DNA of 64,000 bases from Aedes albopictus (lineage: Eukaryota; Arthropoda; Insecta; Diptera; Culicidae), in contig NC_085138.1 of NCBI RefSeq assembly GCF_035046485.1, forward strand, positions 337,044,263 to 337,108,262. Reading direction: 5' to 3'. Both the position numbers and the translations under genes were made by a program. Under the pieces are notes generated by a model. It was not told the origin of the DNA, made no database searches, and saw only the letters and a program-made list of their open reading frames with translations. This document shows, one piece after another, positions 1-11,764 of the stretch (the first letter of the stretch is position 1; the number at the start of each line of letters is the position of its first letter).

Positions 1-501
1 TATAATCTCGGCAAGCCGCCCAGTTAAACCTTTGAAAGAATTCCTAGACATGCCACTAGAATTCTGATCGAATTTCCAAACGGTTTCTATAATAGTAGTT
101 TTTGAGGTTAATTTCTACTGGAAGCTATCTTATTGATTTAAATGGCTTTCTCCAATTTAGGGAAAATCAAGACGACTGGTTTTGTAATGCCCGACGTTTC
201 GGCCATGTTTATTTGGTCTTTTTCAAAGGTATAACTGCCTATCGTTTCTCGTAAAAGACAGACAGTTAACCCTTAAAAAAAAGGAAAAATACAACAGACC
301 GAATCGTCGGGCATTACGAAACCAGTCGTCTTGAATTTCCCTGGACTGGAGAAAGCCAGTTAAAACAATAAGATAAGTTCCAGTAGAAATTAACGTCAAA
401 AGCTACTGTTAAAGAAACCGTTTGGAAATTTGTTCAGAGTTCCAGTGGCTTGTCCAGGAATTATTTCAGGGGTTGAACTGGGCGGCTTGCCCGAGATTAT
501 A
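1..501. mobile_element. Foldback MITE with ~210-bp terminal inverted repeats
   Basis: The first ~210 bases reappear as an imperfect reverse complement ending at 501. Both termini read TATAATCTCGG...GCCGCCCAGTT when oriented outward. Only a short spacer of about 80 bases separates the arms, and no transposase frame is present. It is a non-autonomous DNA element. The TA at each edge fits a TA target site, but the left edge coincides with the window start, so the outer boundary is not proven. Confidence 0.75.
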
Positions 502-525
502 TAGTTACAGTCGCAAATCGAACTT

Positions 526-786
526 CTTCTTCTTCTTTATGGCTCTACGTCCCCACTGGGACTTGGCCTGCCTCGCTTCAACTTAGTGCTCTTTGAGCAC
601 TTCCACAGTTATTAATTAAAGGGCTTTCTTTGCCTGCCATTGCTTGAATTTGTATATTGTGATGCAAGTAGTATGATTCACTAAGCCCAGGGAGTCGAGA
701 AAATTTTCCCGACCAGAACGGGAATCGAACCCGCCGTCTCCGGATTGGCGATCCATAGCCTTAATCGCTAGGCTAGCTGGAGATCC
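526..786 (-). mobile_element. tRNA-derived SINE (Feilai-like), complete with TSD
   Basis: Read on the minus strand, the element opens with a tRNA-like Pol III head (A-box near 770, B-box GGTTCGATTCCCG near 717-732) and ends in a GAA-type triplet tail (cttcttcttctt on the plus strand, 523-537). It is bracketed by a 12-bp direct repeat, caaatcgaactt, at 514-525 and 787-798, which I take as the target-site duplication. Two more copies lie at 4120-4400 and 59690-59955. The name Feilai is assigned from memory of the mosquito SINE family and was not checked. Confidence 0.75.
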
Positions 787-798
787 CAAATCGAACTT

Positions 799-1770
799 AT
801 TGGCACGGAATCATTGATGACGGGATGCTACTGCTAAGCTAAATATCTTCTGCTAAGCTAAATATCTTCAAATTTAACATTTTTTTAAACTTTCTTTCTC
901 TGAAAATCAACAAATCACTAGATGATTTCCAACGTTTTTGGACAAGCACGAAACGCAAAGTACGAATTTACTAGTTTCGTCACACGTTTCGCTTAAGCCG
1001 ACAAAATCCGTGCGCCACGGATTGATCTCCTCCACTTAACCGATTCATGTAACATTTATCACGACTGTCTACTTCATTTCCACCCGCTGCGCTGCTCCGG
1101 TCCGTGTCGTGAAAACGGAGATGCACAAAAACCAGACCTGCAGCCTCATCATCATCACCGTCGTCATCGTCTTCCACCCCTTCTCTCCTTCACTATCCGG
1201 TGGCGGTGGTAGATGTTGGACATTAATGTGGCCACCCTCGGCGGTCGCCGTCCATAGTAATTTCGCTGTTTTTAGAGCATTGCTTCCACAGTTCCACCGC
1301 AACACCAACCTCCATGATTGGAGCTCATAAATCAGCATCAATTAGCTCGGTTGCGCCGAGATGCACTCGGCTCGTCGGCCTCGTGATTTAACTAAACTAC
1401 TTAAACTAGAGTTAAGCTGGCCGCCACGCTGTGCCAGCTGGCTGGCTGACGACGACGGGGGAGAAAGGATGGATGATGAGCGCATCCAAACGGTCGTGAT
1501 TGCGACGGGGGTTTGGGGCGGTGTTAAAACATGAACCAGATTCGTGTATTGTAAAGGCACTAACTCCTCCGTCTGGGCTGGGGTGTCTTTCTTTCTAACG
1601 ATATAAACGTCGATGATCGTGTTAAACGAATTAATGTAGTTGGAGGATGAGTGGTTGTACTTCACGCCCGGAATGGGTTACAAAAAAAGTGAAGCGTAGT
1701 GTTAAGTGGAAATTGATACTTCGATGGTATGTTTTTTTGTCGTGGTTATCAGTTTTTCTCTTTATCTGGA
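799..1770. other. Unique-looking sequence, no gene identified
   Basis: This is moderately GC-rich non-repetitive DNA. Short frames overlap on both strands around 980-1665, none with recognisable domains. The region includes CATCATCATCACCGTCGTC-type triplet runs near 1146-1175. It could be host non-coding sequence. Nothing can be assigned. Confidence 0.4.
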
Positions 1771-1989
1771 GATAGGGTCTGGGACCATTTGGGCAGGAAG
1801 ACCTATTTTGGGCAATTGCTGCTATAACTCAGTAAAGTTCATACATATTGATTTGAACTTTTGAACATGGCTAGACACTGTACGTATCTGATCGTGTTCC
1901 AAAAATCAAGTCAACGTTGAAATTTGACTGAGTTAGAGCAGCAAGTGCCCAAAATAGGTCCCCCTGCCCAAATGGCCCCAGGCCCTACC
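1771..1989. mobile_element. Short palindromic MITE (family also at 56081)
   Basis: The arms at about 1771-1850 and 1905-1989 are reverse complements. Both carry TTTGGGCAG, CCTATTTTGGGCA and the TATAACTCAGT-like core. There is no coding capacity. A diverged relative sits at 56081-56299 with the same CCTATTTTGGGCAC-type arm and internal GACTAGATACTATACG-like loop. Confidence 0.65.
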
Positions 1990-2439
1990 TAGCTTGATAC
2001 GTTGACAACTACAACGTATTCCATCGCCGATGGTATATTAGAGCAGCATCTTCGTTGGCGATATTCCTCCAATTTTAAGCGTTGGCGTTTAAGGCTGTCC
2101 CCACAGTCGTCAACATTTTCCTAATTGTCTGCTGAATATGTATTGTTATGCATATGCATGTCATTCTTCCAAAATTCGCACTAGGTGATCAGTACACTGA
2201 AGTCTTGCGTATTTTGGAAGCTTTACACACCACCAGAAGAATCAGCATACTCAGCGAATTTCGTTTGCGTTTGCGAGTGGCGGATCCTAGGCTGGTTACG
2301 CAGTCCATAACCCTACAACAATCACTAGGCTTTCCTCTGTCTTCACCCGCAATCTTGTACTTCAACTTAGTAGAGTTTTTTTTTCTCAACTTTGTAATCC
2401 CTGGCCTCCCTTTCCAGCGGGGAATAAGCTTTCCCAAGT
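1990..2439. other. No feature recognised
   Basis: AT/GC-mixed sequence between the palindromic MITE and the LINE relic. An open frame running through it joins LINE sequence further down but has no recognisable N-terminal domain. Confidence 0.3.
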
Positions 2440-3745
2440 CAGTACGTGCGCAGAACGAAAGATTTCCAGCCCCTGGCCTCCAAGAGTTTGAGAAGGAGAT
2501 TGATCGGTTGAAAAACAACAAAGTCACTGGAGCAGATCAACTACCATACGGTAGAGAAGCACTGGTGCGGACACTACACTGGGTCATTACCAAGATTTGG
2601 GAGGAGGAATGGATCGAAGGTATCGTGTGCCCTATCTACAAAAAGAGCTACTACAAGTTGGATTGCGGGAACTACCGCGCGATCACACTTCTAAGCGCTA
2701 TATACAAGATACTCTCTCAAATTTTATGCCGCCGTCTATCACCGATTGCAAGAGAGTTCGTGGGGTATATCAGGCTGAATTCATGGGTGAACGTGCTACA
2801 ACGGACCAGATGTTCGCCATCCGCCAGGTGTTGCAGAAATGCCGCGAATACAACGGGCCCACACATCACTTGGTCATCGATTTTAAATCGGCGTATGATA
2901 CAATCGATTGAGACCAGCTATGGCAGATTATGCACGTATACGGATTCCCGGATAAACTGATACGACTGATCAAGGCAACAATGGATCGAGTTATGTGCAT
3001 AGTTCGAGTATCAGGGCCACTCTCGAGTCCCTTCGAATCTCGTTGAGGGTTACGGCAAGGTGATGGTCTTTCGTGCTTGCTGTTTAGCATGGCTTTTGAA
3101 GATGTAATAAAGAATGAAGCCAGACGTTTCGGATTAGTCATTAATGTGTCGAAGACAAAGTACAGAAATTCAGATACGCATGGTCGCTAGAAATCAAGCT
3201 AACTTTGGATTCCGCATAACCCTACGATCGAATAAAGTTCGCCGTCACACGAAGTTAACTAACTACAAATCGCTGATTAGACCGGTAGTCGTCTATGGGC
3301 ACAAAACATAGACTCTACGTGCAGAGGACCATCGTGCCCTTGGAGTTTTCGAACGGAAGGTGTTGCGTACCATCTACGGTGGAGTGCAGATGGAAGACGG
3401 GAATTGGAGAAGGCGAAACCATGAGCTGCATCAACTGTTGAGAGAACCAACCATCGTCCACATCGCGAAAATCGGGAGGCTACGGTGGGCGGGTTACATC
3501 ATCAGGATGTCGGCTAACTTCCCGTCTAAAATGGTTCTCGAGAGTCATCCAACTGCTACAAGAAGGCGTGGTGCGCAGCGAGCTAGGTGGATCGATTAAG
3601 TAGAAGACTATCTGCGGACCCTTTGCAGAGTGCGGAACTGGAGACGCACGGCCATGGACCGAGTCGGATGGAGACGGTTCCTACGTACAGCAGAGGACAC
3701 TCAGGACTCAGGCCTTTCAAACATAGCAAGTATGAATGTGAGACG
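2440..3745 (+). pseudogene. Decayed LINE reverse transcriptase relic (RTE/APE-type), FADD lost
   Basis: Conceptual translation in several frames matches a non-LTR reverse transcriptase. Visible blocks in order are LKNNK.TGADQLP, EGIVCPIYKK, NYRAITLLSAIYKILSQIL, ERATTDQMF, HHLVIDFKSAYDTID, then VRVSGPLSSPFESR and GLRQGDGLSCLLF. After that the sequence jumps to GLVINVSKTKY, so the catalytic FADD block is deleted near 3100. The C-terminal tail holds FERKVLRTIYGGVQ and RLRWAGYIIRMSANFPSK. There are frame changes near 2700 and a TGA at 2909 where family members have Arg. An A-rich stretch near 3751-3763 may be the 3' tail. The element is inactive. Other copies lie on the minus strand at 31490, 38790 and 43985. 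Confidence 0.85.
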
Positions 3746-3763
3746 TAGCAAAAAAAAAAAATA

Positions 3764-4107
3764 AAGCAGTCAGAGCTTCGTGTTTAATCGTGTGTTTCAA
3801 GGAGAATTTGGTTTTTGGATGTTATTATTGCATTCAACGAGGGTTAGTTGGAGTTGCTGTGATGTGATTCGATTCTGTTTAATGGACGGCGTTTGTCGTT
3901 GGGAGTGAGGGTCAAAGTGAGTGGAAACGGTCCTGAAACTACACAACTCTGACTACCACATTCAGACCGACATTCTGTAGTTCATGAGAAAGGAGGTTTA
4001 TTGAAAGTTCTCATATTCCGCGATCCGACTGTCCAATTACCTCTAATTCGTTTCCAAGTTTGTTGCCATTGAATTTCGGTAGTTAAACTATTCCACGCTG
4101 AAGATGA
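3764..4107. other. No gene; unique-looking
   Basis: No repeat structure or frame of interest is visible between the LINE tail and the next SINE. Confidence 0.3.
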
Positions 4108-4119
4108 CTTATTGGTACC

Positions 4120-4400
4120 TCTCTCTCTCTCTTCTTGGTGTAACGTCCTCACCGGGTCAAAGCCTGCTTCTCAGCTTAGTGTTCTATGAGCACTTCCATA
4201 GTTATTAACTGAGAGCTTCCTCTGCCAATGACCATTTTGCATGCGTATATCATGTGGCAGGCACGAAGATACTTTATGCCCAAGGAAATCAAGGAAATTT
4301 CCTTTACGAAAAGATCCTGGACCAACCGGGAATCGAACCCGTCACCCTCAGCATGGTCATGCTGAATACCCGTGCGTTTACCGCCTCGGCTATATGGGTC
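4120..4400 (-). mobile_element. tRNA-derived SINE (Feilai-like) with 12-bp TSD
   Basis: The minus-strand head lies at about 4320-4400 (GGACCCATATAGCCGAGGCG A-box region, GGGTTCGATTCCCGG B-box). The body is shared with the 526 and 59690 copies (GAGCACTTCCA, TATGCCCA), and the tail is a CT-rich run at 4119-4135. The direct repeat cttattggtacc at 4108-4119 and 4401-4412 marks the insertion. Confidence 0.75.
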
Positions 4401-4412
4401 CTTATTGGTACC

Positions 4413-6024
4413 CTACCTACAATTACCCAGTAGGATAAATCCAGTGCCAATTAAACTGAAAAAAAAAATCAGCCAATTAAACTAGAGCTGCTGGAAAGAG
4501 ACACGCGATTAACCAAACAGCCGCTGGCAGCAAATGTCTAATCAGTGTCGGTTAACAGTGTGCCTCGCATTGAACATCACCAGATCCCGCCGATAATCCC
4601 TTCTGTCTGGTGGTGCCGTGTTGTTCGATCAATATTTACCATCAATCTGGTTCAATAATGGTGTACATGCGGAGCGAGCGACTCGACTGTATTCACTAAC
4701 AACATCACGGTCGTCGTCGTCGTCATTCACCGAAAGTAAACATACACCGCGCGCAGGGAGGAAATCTATCTCCTACGTCTTCGTTGTCGTATCGATATCG
4801 AGATTTTATCGTAACAAGCAATCACCACATTTACCTAGTGGAGATAGTCTATGTGGGATGGATGTTGCTGGCGGTCCTGAAGGGAATCCAGGGGAGCGGA
4901 GAGAAAGCGCCAGCGACTCATCAGCATGAGTCCATCAGGCTCAATCAAACAGCAGTGCAAAAGACACTCGCTTCATGGTGGAATGTTCAGAGGGGAATAG
5001 ATAGACTGAGTAATCCACCTAGTGGTTTTGGTTACAGTTCCCGAGGGTTGTCGAGACACTAACCTTTATAACTAGTTCTGATCAAATTATAGGATTATCA
5101 TTTACACGAGGCAATCAATAGAATGTCAATTGTTGCGCTCAATTGAGTCGCGCACCTGAACGGTCCTATGAATCCCTAGATGCTCCAGTTATAAGTGTTC
5201 GAAAATAATAACGTTTTCTTATGCACCTTGTTCCAAACGTAACACCAAAATGTATGTTGATCTTAACAACGCGATAATCCGTGGCCGTGGGGATAGGGAG
5301 ATGGTTTCCCACCAATAAGTGAATGTAAATATATCTCTACTCTACAACAACAGGGTGAACGTTGATCTTCGATATACCGTTGCTGTTGCTGTTGTTGATG
5401 TCGTAAATAAACGGCCTGGAGTCGTGAGCTGGTAGGCTTCGGTAATTAGATTTAGAGCTTCTAAATAATATGCTTCATTCGATCTCATTAGGAATCATTC
5501 CCTGGTCAATGTTTACGGTACGATTAATTAGCATCTACCTCTGGGAGTTTGTTTTTATAGTATGTGCTGATTACAATCGTGGCACGCTAAAATTGGCTAT
5601 CAGTTTTTCAGCTAACAAGTTTGGATTTGTTAAGCTTGAATGACACGCAAAATCGAAAGCGACAACATGACGACCAGGCCACCCGGTAGAGTTTGACATG
5701 AATGATCGCAATTCGGTGTTGGCGATCGTGATCCAGTATCGGTCGAATGATAAGTAATGTCGGCACATGAATCAGATGTGGAGCAACGGATCGTGTCCGG
5801 TTGTAACAGACAATTGATGGATGATTTGGGCTATGTCTCCTACAAGATCTCCTACTATCCATCCAATATCCACTTTCACCAAACTGGATTTTTTGGTATG
5901 GTGATGGTGTTTGGGATACAAAAAGAATTGATTTAATTTGCAATCAGAGTGCAACACGATATCAATACTATCGAATGATAGGGATCAGTTTCACTATCAT
6001 ATCATTTGGATTTCATTATCACTT
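4413..6024. other. Unique-looking host DNA, no gene assigned
   Basis: No inverted repeats or LINE motifs were found. Overlapping short frames of 60-110 codons occur at 4618-5062 and 5571-5957 without recognisable domains. GTCGTCGTC and GTTGCTGTTGCTGTT microsatellites are present near 4700 and 5383. Confidence 0.35.
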
Positions 6025-6039
6025 TCACTGATACTTTTT

Positions 6040-6384
6040 TTCTGTATTAACGAGATTTTTAGCCCTATTCTAGTTCATCTCGGGACCCACGCTTTACTTC
6101 CCTTCCGAAGGAATAACTTACGTTTTGTAATGTCGAATTCGTTTTTAAACCTGGGTTGGAACTGGATCGGCGGAAAATGTGTAAACAAACAACGTCAAGC
6201 AAACTTTAGTACAAGCGAAACCGAAGTCGGGTTGGGGTTGAAACTGTGATCTGATCCAGTTCCAACCCAGGTTGGAACTGAATCAAAAACGAAAACGACA
6301 TAAGTTTGTCGGGAGTGAGATTCGATCCCAGATCCTCGGCGTGGTAATCACGAGCTTTAACCATCACAGCACGTCCGCTCCACA
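6040..6384 (-). mobile_element. SINE-like insertion with tRNA-like head and 15-bp TSD
   Basis: The 15-bp direct repeat tcactgatacttttt occurs at 6025-6039 and 6385-6399. The right end, read on the minus strand, is tRNA-like: GTGGAGCGGACGTGCTGTG, then GGTTAAAGC (A-box area) and GGGATCGAATCTCA (B-box). This places the head directly against the TSD, as expected for a SINE inserted in minus orientation. An internal inverted repeat, CCTGGGTTGGAACTGGATC at about 6151-6169, matches its complement at about 6253-6271. Confidence 0.65.
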
Positions 6385-6399
6385 TCACTGATACTTTTT

Positions 6400-7839
6400 C
6401 AATATTAAACGACATTGACATCACCCTGCGTATGCGTGTGCTTGGAACGTGGTTGATCTATAAAATATCACAAATCATGTTTCTTGTAATAACCATCCAG
6501 CTGATTCAAGGACAAGCTTGAGGAAGATCTACCACCGTTCATAAAATCAAAGCAGAATGTTTGCTGTTTAGTGATATTTTAAATAATTTTCATAATCTCG
6601 TTTGAGCTAATCACTGATATGTACGTAATCACACAAATATAAAAAAAAAAACAGCAAATACCTATTTGCAGATTTCTGTGTATACCTGCCTATCATAAAT
6701 CTTCAACCGATTGCACAAAAAGAATTAAAGTGATGTGTGAAGCACTTGCACCCGGATTCATGGTATTTCATCTAATCTAATGCAAGAAAGCTCGAGGCAT
6801 GTACCCGGATGCGGCTATCGAAGTATTGTGAAGTGAAATAATTAAATCTCGATACAATCAATTTTTGACCAATAAATCGGTGACTCTGGGTTATTCCAAA
6901 TGCAGTTCCCGAGAAAAAGTGAAATTGTGTAATCGTACATCACGGATTGGGATATCATCTTCATTCGATTTTCTGGTTTTACTACTATGAAAATGTTCTG
7001 AATATCTTAAAGTTTCAGGTAATCACCATTAATTATGAGCTCATTGGTTTTCGCATGATTGCCATATTTTACACAGATTTGCAGAGATTCTAGAGGAAAG
7101 TTGGTTTGTTTTGTATTTTTGGCAAACATTTTAAAGTATTTGCTGTCGAATTTTTGGCATCTTTGTGCGGGATCCTAAATTAATAATTTTTATTTATTTT
7201 TCTTGCATTACAGGCAAAATAACTAGTTTTTGTCATGTATTTAAACCATGTTTCCCACTATTGCCCACGAGGGTTTCCACCCCCAAGTGGTAGTAAAAAG
7301 TCTAATCTTTTAACTACCGATTGAGCCATCTGCGCCATTTTGCGCCGGAAATAGTTACTTAAGGTGAAAGTACACCTTAAAATATGTTAAATTTGCCTAT
7401 AACTTTTTTGTTTTAAGATATAATGACTTGACATCTTCGGAAGAAATGTGTATTTTGACGTCCTGAACAAGTTTGTAGAAGGTCACAAAACTGTACGATT
7501 TTATCTGTTGAAGCTACACTGAAAAAACTAGTTTTAGGGGTACTTCACACAAAACGCTCCATATCTCGAAAACCGTAAGAGGTGGAGCTTTGACATGTTC
7601 TACGATTTTTGTTCTCTTATTATGGGCTACAACTTTGCCATAGACGTCAAACCTCTAAAAAAATATTTCGAAAAAATAAAATTTTCATCTCACTTCTAGG
7701 GGGATTAATCGTTTATTACATATTATCAAAAGACGCCTTTTAACAAGCAGAAAAACTTTCTAGAACACGCCAAACCGCTAGAATCAACCTAAAAAAAGTT
7801 ATTTAATTTTGATCGTAGAATCATCGATTTCGAACACTG
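6400..7839. other. AT-rich sequence, no gene
   Basis: No coding frame and no clear element edges. The stretch 7360-7800 (CTATAACTTTTTTG, CATCTTCGGAAGAAATG) has the wording of anonymous mosquito repeats but no second arm was found. Confidence 0.3.
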
Positions 7840-8190
7840 TGCAATGGTGTGCCTGAACGTTAACCAAGCGTATCCTTTGGAGTTTACCCTTCCACTAACA
7901 ACACCCTAATTCCCGTGACACCTAGGCCTGAGAGATCGTAGAGTTGTCTACATTTTTCATAGTTGTCCAAAACTAACCATCCTTTCCCATTCCTCAGCAG
8001 TCGCAAGGACGTGGCCAGGACAGTGCTCGACCATTGGAGGATTGCGTCAGTCTTGTCTAAGAGTCAGAGATTAGTCCCAAATCTTTGTGCTTTGGTTCGG
8101 ACGGGAAGGACGCAACCCTCATAACAGCGGTCTAGGACTGTACCACCTACGAATTTGTGCGACTCGCTTAATGCTAATGCTAATGCTAAT
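7840..8190 (+). mobile_element. Probable LINE 3' end with hexamer tail
   Basis: A moderately GC-rich block (AAGGACGTGGCCAGGACAGTG, GTTCGGACGGGAAGGACGC) ends in at least three tandem AATGCT units at 8169-8190. Short tandem tails of this kind close many non-LTR elements. No RT frame remains, so this is a 5'-truncated copy or a 3'-UTR relic. The upstream edge is uncertain. Confidence 0.45.
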
Positions 8191-8192
8191 TT

Positions 8193-9898
8193 TACAGTTT
8201 AATTAAAAAAGGATCAAATACCTCCCAGATATGTAAATTTTCAGACAGTTTAAAATAACATTTAACAAGGTCCAAATTTTTTACTTTTTTAAATTATGAA
8301 GAATAAATATTCGAGAAAGAATAGCTAGAAACATTTGACCATCCTGGGCTACTTTTAAGGCAGTCAAAATCATGCTGTTTCGGCAAGCAACCCAAGTAAC
8401 AATCAGCATGCCTTGAAGGTTTATTCATGTTTTATACGAGCATGTCAAAAAGCTAGTTGTTCTAAACTAGTTTTATGTGGTATTTTTTTACTTTGAACCT
8501 TTTGCGTTCCTCAAAACTATCATATAACTTTTGCTATAAACATCTTCAGATAAAGCCTTGCAAGTAGTCATGAATTGGTTCTATCACTTATTATATACCA
8601 TTTCAATAAAACTTGCAGTTGCGGTTGTTGTCGGAGAGAATTTTTTTTGTAAACAAATACACAAAACTGTGAGGCAATGCATAAAACCAACAAAAGATTT
8701 CGTGACCGTAACATAAACCAAAAAAATGCTGTGGTAAAACCGCTAGTTCTATCATGAGCTCAGTTATGACTACCTCAGGAGGGTTAGCCCTATTGGAGGA
8801 ATCATCAGGAACACAGAGTTTTATCAGAAAAATATGTCGCCTAGCCGGGATAATTTATGTAAATACAGAAAAATTATTACTCAATTTTATGATTTCACGT
8901 ACAGTTTAAGTCAAATTAAACCATACAACAAGTTTCCGTCATTTTATTTTTCAGAAAAATTACATAATGTCTTTTAAACTCCGCTGTATTGAAAAAACCT
9001 TTTTTTGCACCCAATTCCACCGAGTAAATTAAATGCATCTAACTTCCAAATTATGCATAGTTTGTGTGGCGCACTTAGTTTTTGTCATTATCACAGTCAC
9101 ATCCACTACAAATTTTCCGTGGCATGTCTCCTGACGCGTATTAAATAGGAAAACAAATCTGAATTCCATATCTGCATCTTTCCAATTGATGGCTGGATAA
9201 ACAACCAAGCATAATTTATTCTGACGATCGAACATTGAGAGTGAAAAATAATCAAAACAATTATTTGACAAGTCAGAAGATGGTTTTATTTAGAAGATTG
9301 ATAAAACTATGATACAACCCGAAATTCTAAGCCGGTTTGCATACGAAGTCCTGTAGACCCTAATAAGACTGGGCCAACTAGCCAGAACGTGGGCTTATTG
9401 AGGCATACAAGAACTCGAGAGCATTTTCAAGTCGGCATCAATGGTTTTATGTTTAGGATTTTTGAATCGCTAAAAAACTTTGATAAAATTAAAATTGTTA
9501 CTTGGGAATGCCAACGCGCTATAACTTTTTTAATAGGCGTCAGATCATTTCGTGGTCTTCAACAAAGTTTTTCAGGACACCCTAGGCTATGTTTTCACAT
9601 TATAGGTTACATGGATTTAGAAAAATTCGAGCTTCTCATGAGCGAAATTCAAAAAAGTATGTTTTCACATGCATTCCCCCTATACAAACTTAAAACGCGA
9701 CCGTGCCCAAATTTTGCACAGTTATTTGGTTTCTGAAATGAGACCTAGAAAACTTTGATCTGATGGGATATTCCGGGCAGACGAGAATATCTAAATCAAA
9801 TCTCAAATCGAACAATTTTTGCTGTCAAAGCTCGATGTGATTTTGATGTGTTATTCAAAAATTTCAAGAATATTGCACCAATAACTCAAAGTGCTATG
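8193..9898. other. AT-rich intergenic DNA with one orphan MITE end
   Basis: No gene seen. CCCAAGTAAC at 8391-8400 matches the terminus of the elements at 12733, 20406 and 38934, but the partner end is missing. The frame at 9389-9736 (115 codons) has no recognisable motif. Confidence 0.35.
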
Positions 9899-9916
9899 AT
9901 ATCAGTTTTTGTTCTT

Positions 9917-10300
9917 GTGGAAATATCTGAAAATTTCGACATAAGAACAAATTTAGCTCTTCTGCACGAAATGGAACACATACACCCATAGAGATGACTC
10001 AATGTTAGTGAAACGCCATGTGCCCCTTTCTGAGCTGAAGAAACGATGAACGTTATGCTCTTGTTGCCATGATATTCACAACAGTGACCGAAGTTGAGTG
10101 GTAAGCATCGCCGCCTGTAAATCCTAAGGTCGTAGGTTCGGCGCTGGATGTTGGTTTTTTTTTTCAAGAATACGGTCGACAAATCTTGTCTGCTATTGTT
10201 TTGATATTGTAATATCTTAACGAGCTATTATTGAGCACTTCTCCATATTAAATTTTTAAAATTTATTTCTGATGTTTTACCTCTTATGTCAATCAAACCA
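9917..10300 (+). mobile_element. Retro-insertion carrying a tRNA-Tyr-like Pol III region, 18-bp TSD
   Basis: An exact 18-bp direct repeat, atatcagtttttgttctt, flanks the block at 9899-9916 and 10301-10318. Inside, 10092-10145 resembles a tRNA: GTTGAGTGGTAAGC (A-box), an anticodon-loop-like CTGTAAATCC, and GGTCGTAGGTTCGGCGC (B-box). A T-run follows at about 10155-10163 and would stop Pol III. The tRNA-like part is internal rather than at the 5' edge, so the element's exact class is unclear. Confidence 0.55.
10092..10145 (+). promoter_or_regulatory. Pol III type 2 promoter-like (tRNA-Tyr-like A and B boxes)
   Basis: The A-box GTTGAGTGGTAAGC, the CTGTAAATCC segment (a GTA anticodon-like triplet) and the B-box AGGTTCG occur with tRNA spacing. 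The T-stem is broken (GTAGG versus GCGCT), so it is a tRNA-derived promoter rather than a working tRNA. Confidence 0.5.
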
Positions 10301-10348
10301 ATATCAGTTTTTGTTCTTCAGTAATTTAATTATTAATAACTGAATGTG

Positions 10349-11132
10349 TTTTTCATGAGCATGAGCATGAGCATGAGCATAGATGACCGCACAATTCGTA
10401 GTTGCTACTCCGTGATTGACCAGAGCAATCGAAATTGCACAAGGAACCAATGAATAGGGCTTGGGACTAGCTTACTATTCTCAATGTACACAGGTCGAGA
10501 GCTCTCAACTTTAATAAGGTTAATAACGGCCACGTCCTTACGGTCATCGAGGATGGAAGGGAATGTTAGTAAGACAAACGTTGTTAAAAAGACCGCAAAT
10601 CGCTGCATCTCCACGTTTGTCTCAGGAAGGAATTTTTTGTTAGTAGGGTAAGGTACATTGTCAGTCCGGGAGTCACCTATGGTTGGTGATATGATTTGAC
10701 AATGGATCAATATACACAAACCGCCGTTAACAACCGACCACTTTTCGACGCAAGAACTAGCCAAAAAGAAAATTCTATCGCGCGTCTCCACTCCACTAGG
10801 GAGCAGAAACCTTTAGTCTATTCCACACAGAAATACACTGAACGCGACTCACTTGTCGGCGCCCGGATTTTTTCTCGACCGGCGAACCCGAAGTAACATT
10901 TTTCACTCTTTTGTGTAAATGCAAAAAAAGAAAGAAAATATTTATTATCAACTAAAAGTGTATTGGAAACTAGCGCCGAAGGGAAGCGAAAAATTCGGAA
11001 CCGACTCGAACCACGGCGCGCGCACACTCGTCCCGTCGTCGGAGCCCCGCAGAGGGAAGAGGAAAAAAACGCAAAAATCTAGCAAAGCGAGCGCGCGAAA
11101 CTTTGCTGCTGCCGAACTACCGCACACTACTC
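10349..11132 (-). mobile_element. Non-LTR-type insertion with 18-bp TSD and CATGAG hexamer tail
   Basis: The direct repeat tattaataactgaatgtg lies at 10331-10348 and 11133-11150. At the left edge four CATGAG units (10354-10381) act as the 3' tail of a minus-strand insertion. The right part (10990-11132) is GC-rich and could be a 5'-UTR-like region. A 128-codon minus frame at 10405-10791 shows no known domain. About 784 bp is too short for an autonomous LINE, so it is an internally deleted or non-autonomous copy. The 3' segment recurs in opposite orientation at about 40796-40960 (GGAGTAGCAAC, GGACGTGGCCGTTA). Confidence 0.65.
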
Positions 11133-11150
11133 TATTAATAACTGAATGTG

Positions 11151-11500
11151 ATTTTCGTTAGATTTTCTCACCTACTCGGGATGCCATCAAATTTTTCATT
11201 TTTCCATATAACGGATGACCCACTCTAACAACACATGTACATTCATATCGTTCATGGCCATCGCTAGAACCAGAAACGGGTTGGAAAAAAAATCCGTTTC
11301 CCTTCCAGCTTTCACTGCACAGTGTCTATCAGATAACGCCTACGAGTTATGCAATCATGCGAACTGTTCCGCACATGTTCAGAATAATAAAACAATTCTC
11401 TCATCTAACGCCTGACATCCACGCACCAATGTGTGAGCTCTCTGCCAACCATATCCTACCAACACTCCGACATCCACATGAAATTGTGTAGACGCAGAGG
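11151..11500. other. No gene; spacer
   Basis: A short unique-looking stretch between two mobile elements. No structure found. Confidence 0.3.
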
Positions 11501-11761
11501 TACACTACCCGTCATAAGTACGGACTCACAAAAAGTATTGCAACAATATTGCATCACCCTGACTCACCTCGATATCTCTAAAACCAGATCACCTACAAAA
11601 ATGCCGTCTTCAGAAAAGTTGTTGCTTTTGGGCTCCTGAATAACTTTGCTGAAGAGAGCATCTTTGTAAGTCCTCAGGTTTTGGAGATACCGAGGTGAGT
11701 CAGGGTGATGCAATATTGTTGCAATACTTTTTGTGAGTCCGTACTTATGACGGGTAGTGTA
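11501..11761. mobile_element. Tc1/mariner-like MITE, 261 bp, near-perfect inverted repeats
   Basis: The termini TACACTACCCGTCATAAGTA (11501) and the exact complement ending at 11761 extend as nearly identical arms of about 80 bp (GGACTCACAAAAAGTATTGC and onward). The edges can be read as TA plus CACTACCCGTC, consistent with a TA target duplication. There is no transposase, so it would need a partner in trans. Confidence 0.85.
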
Positions 11762-11764
11762 TAT

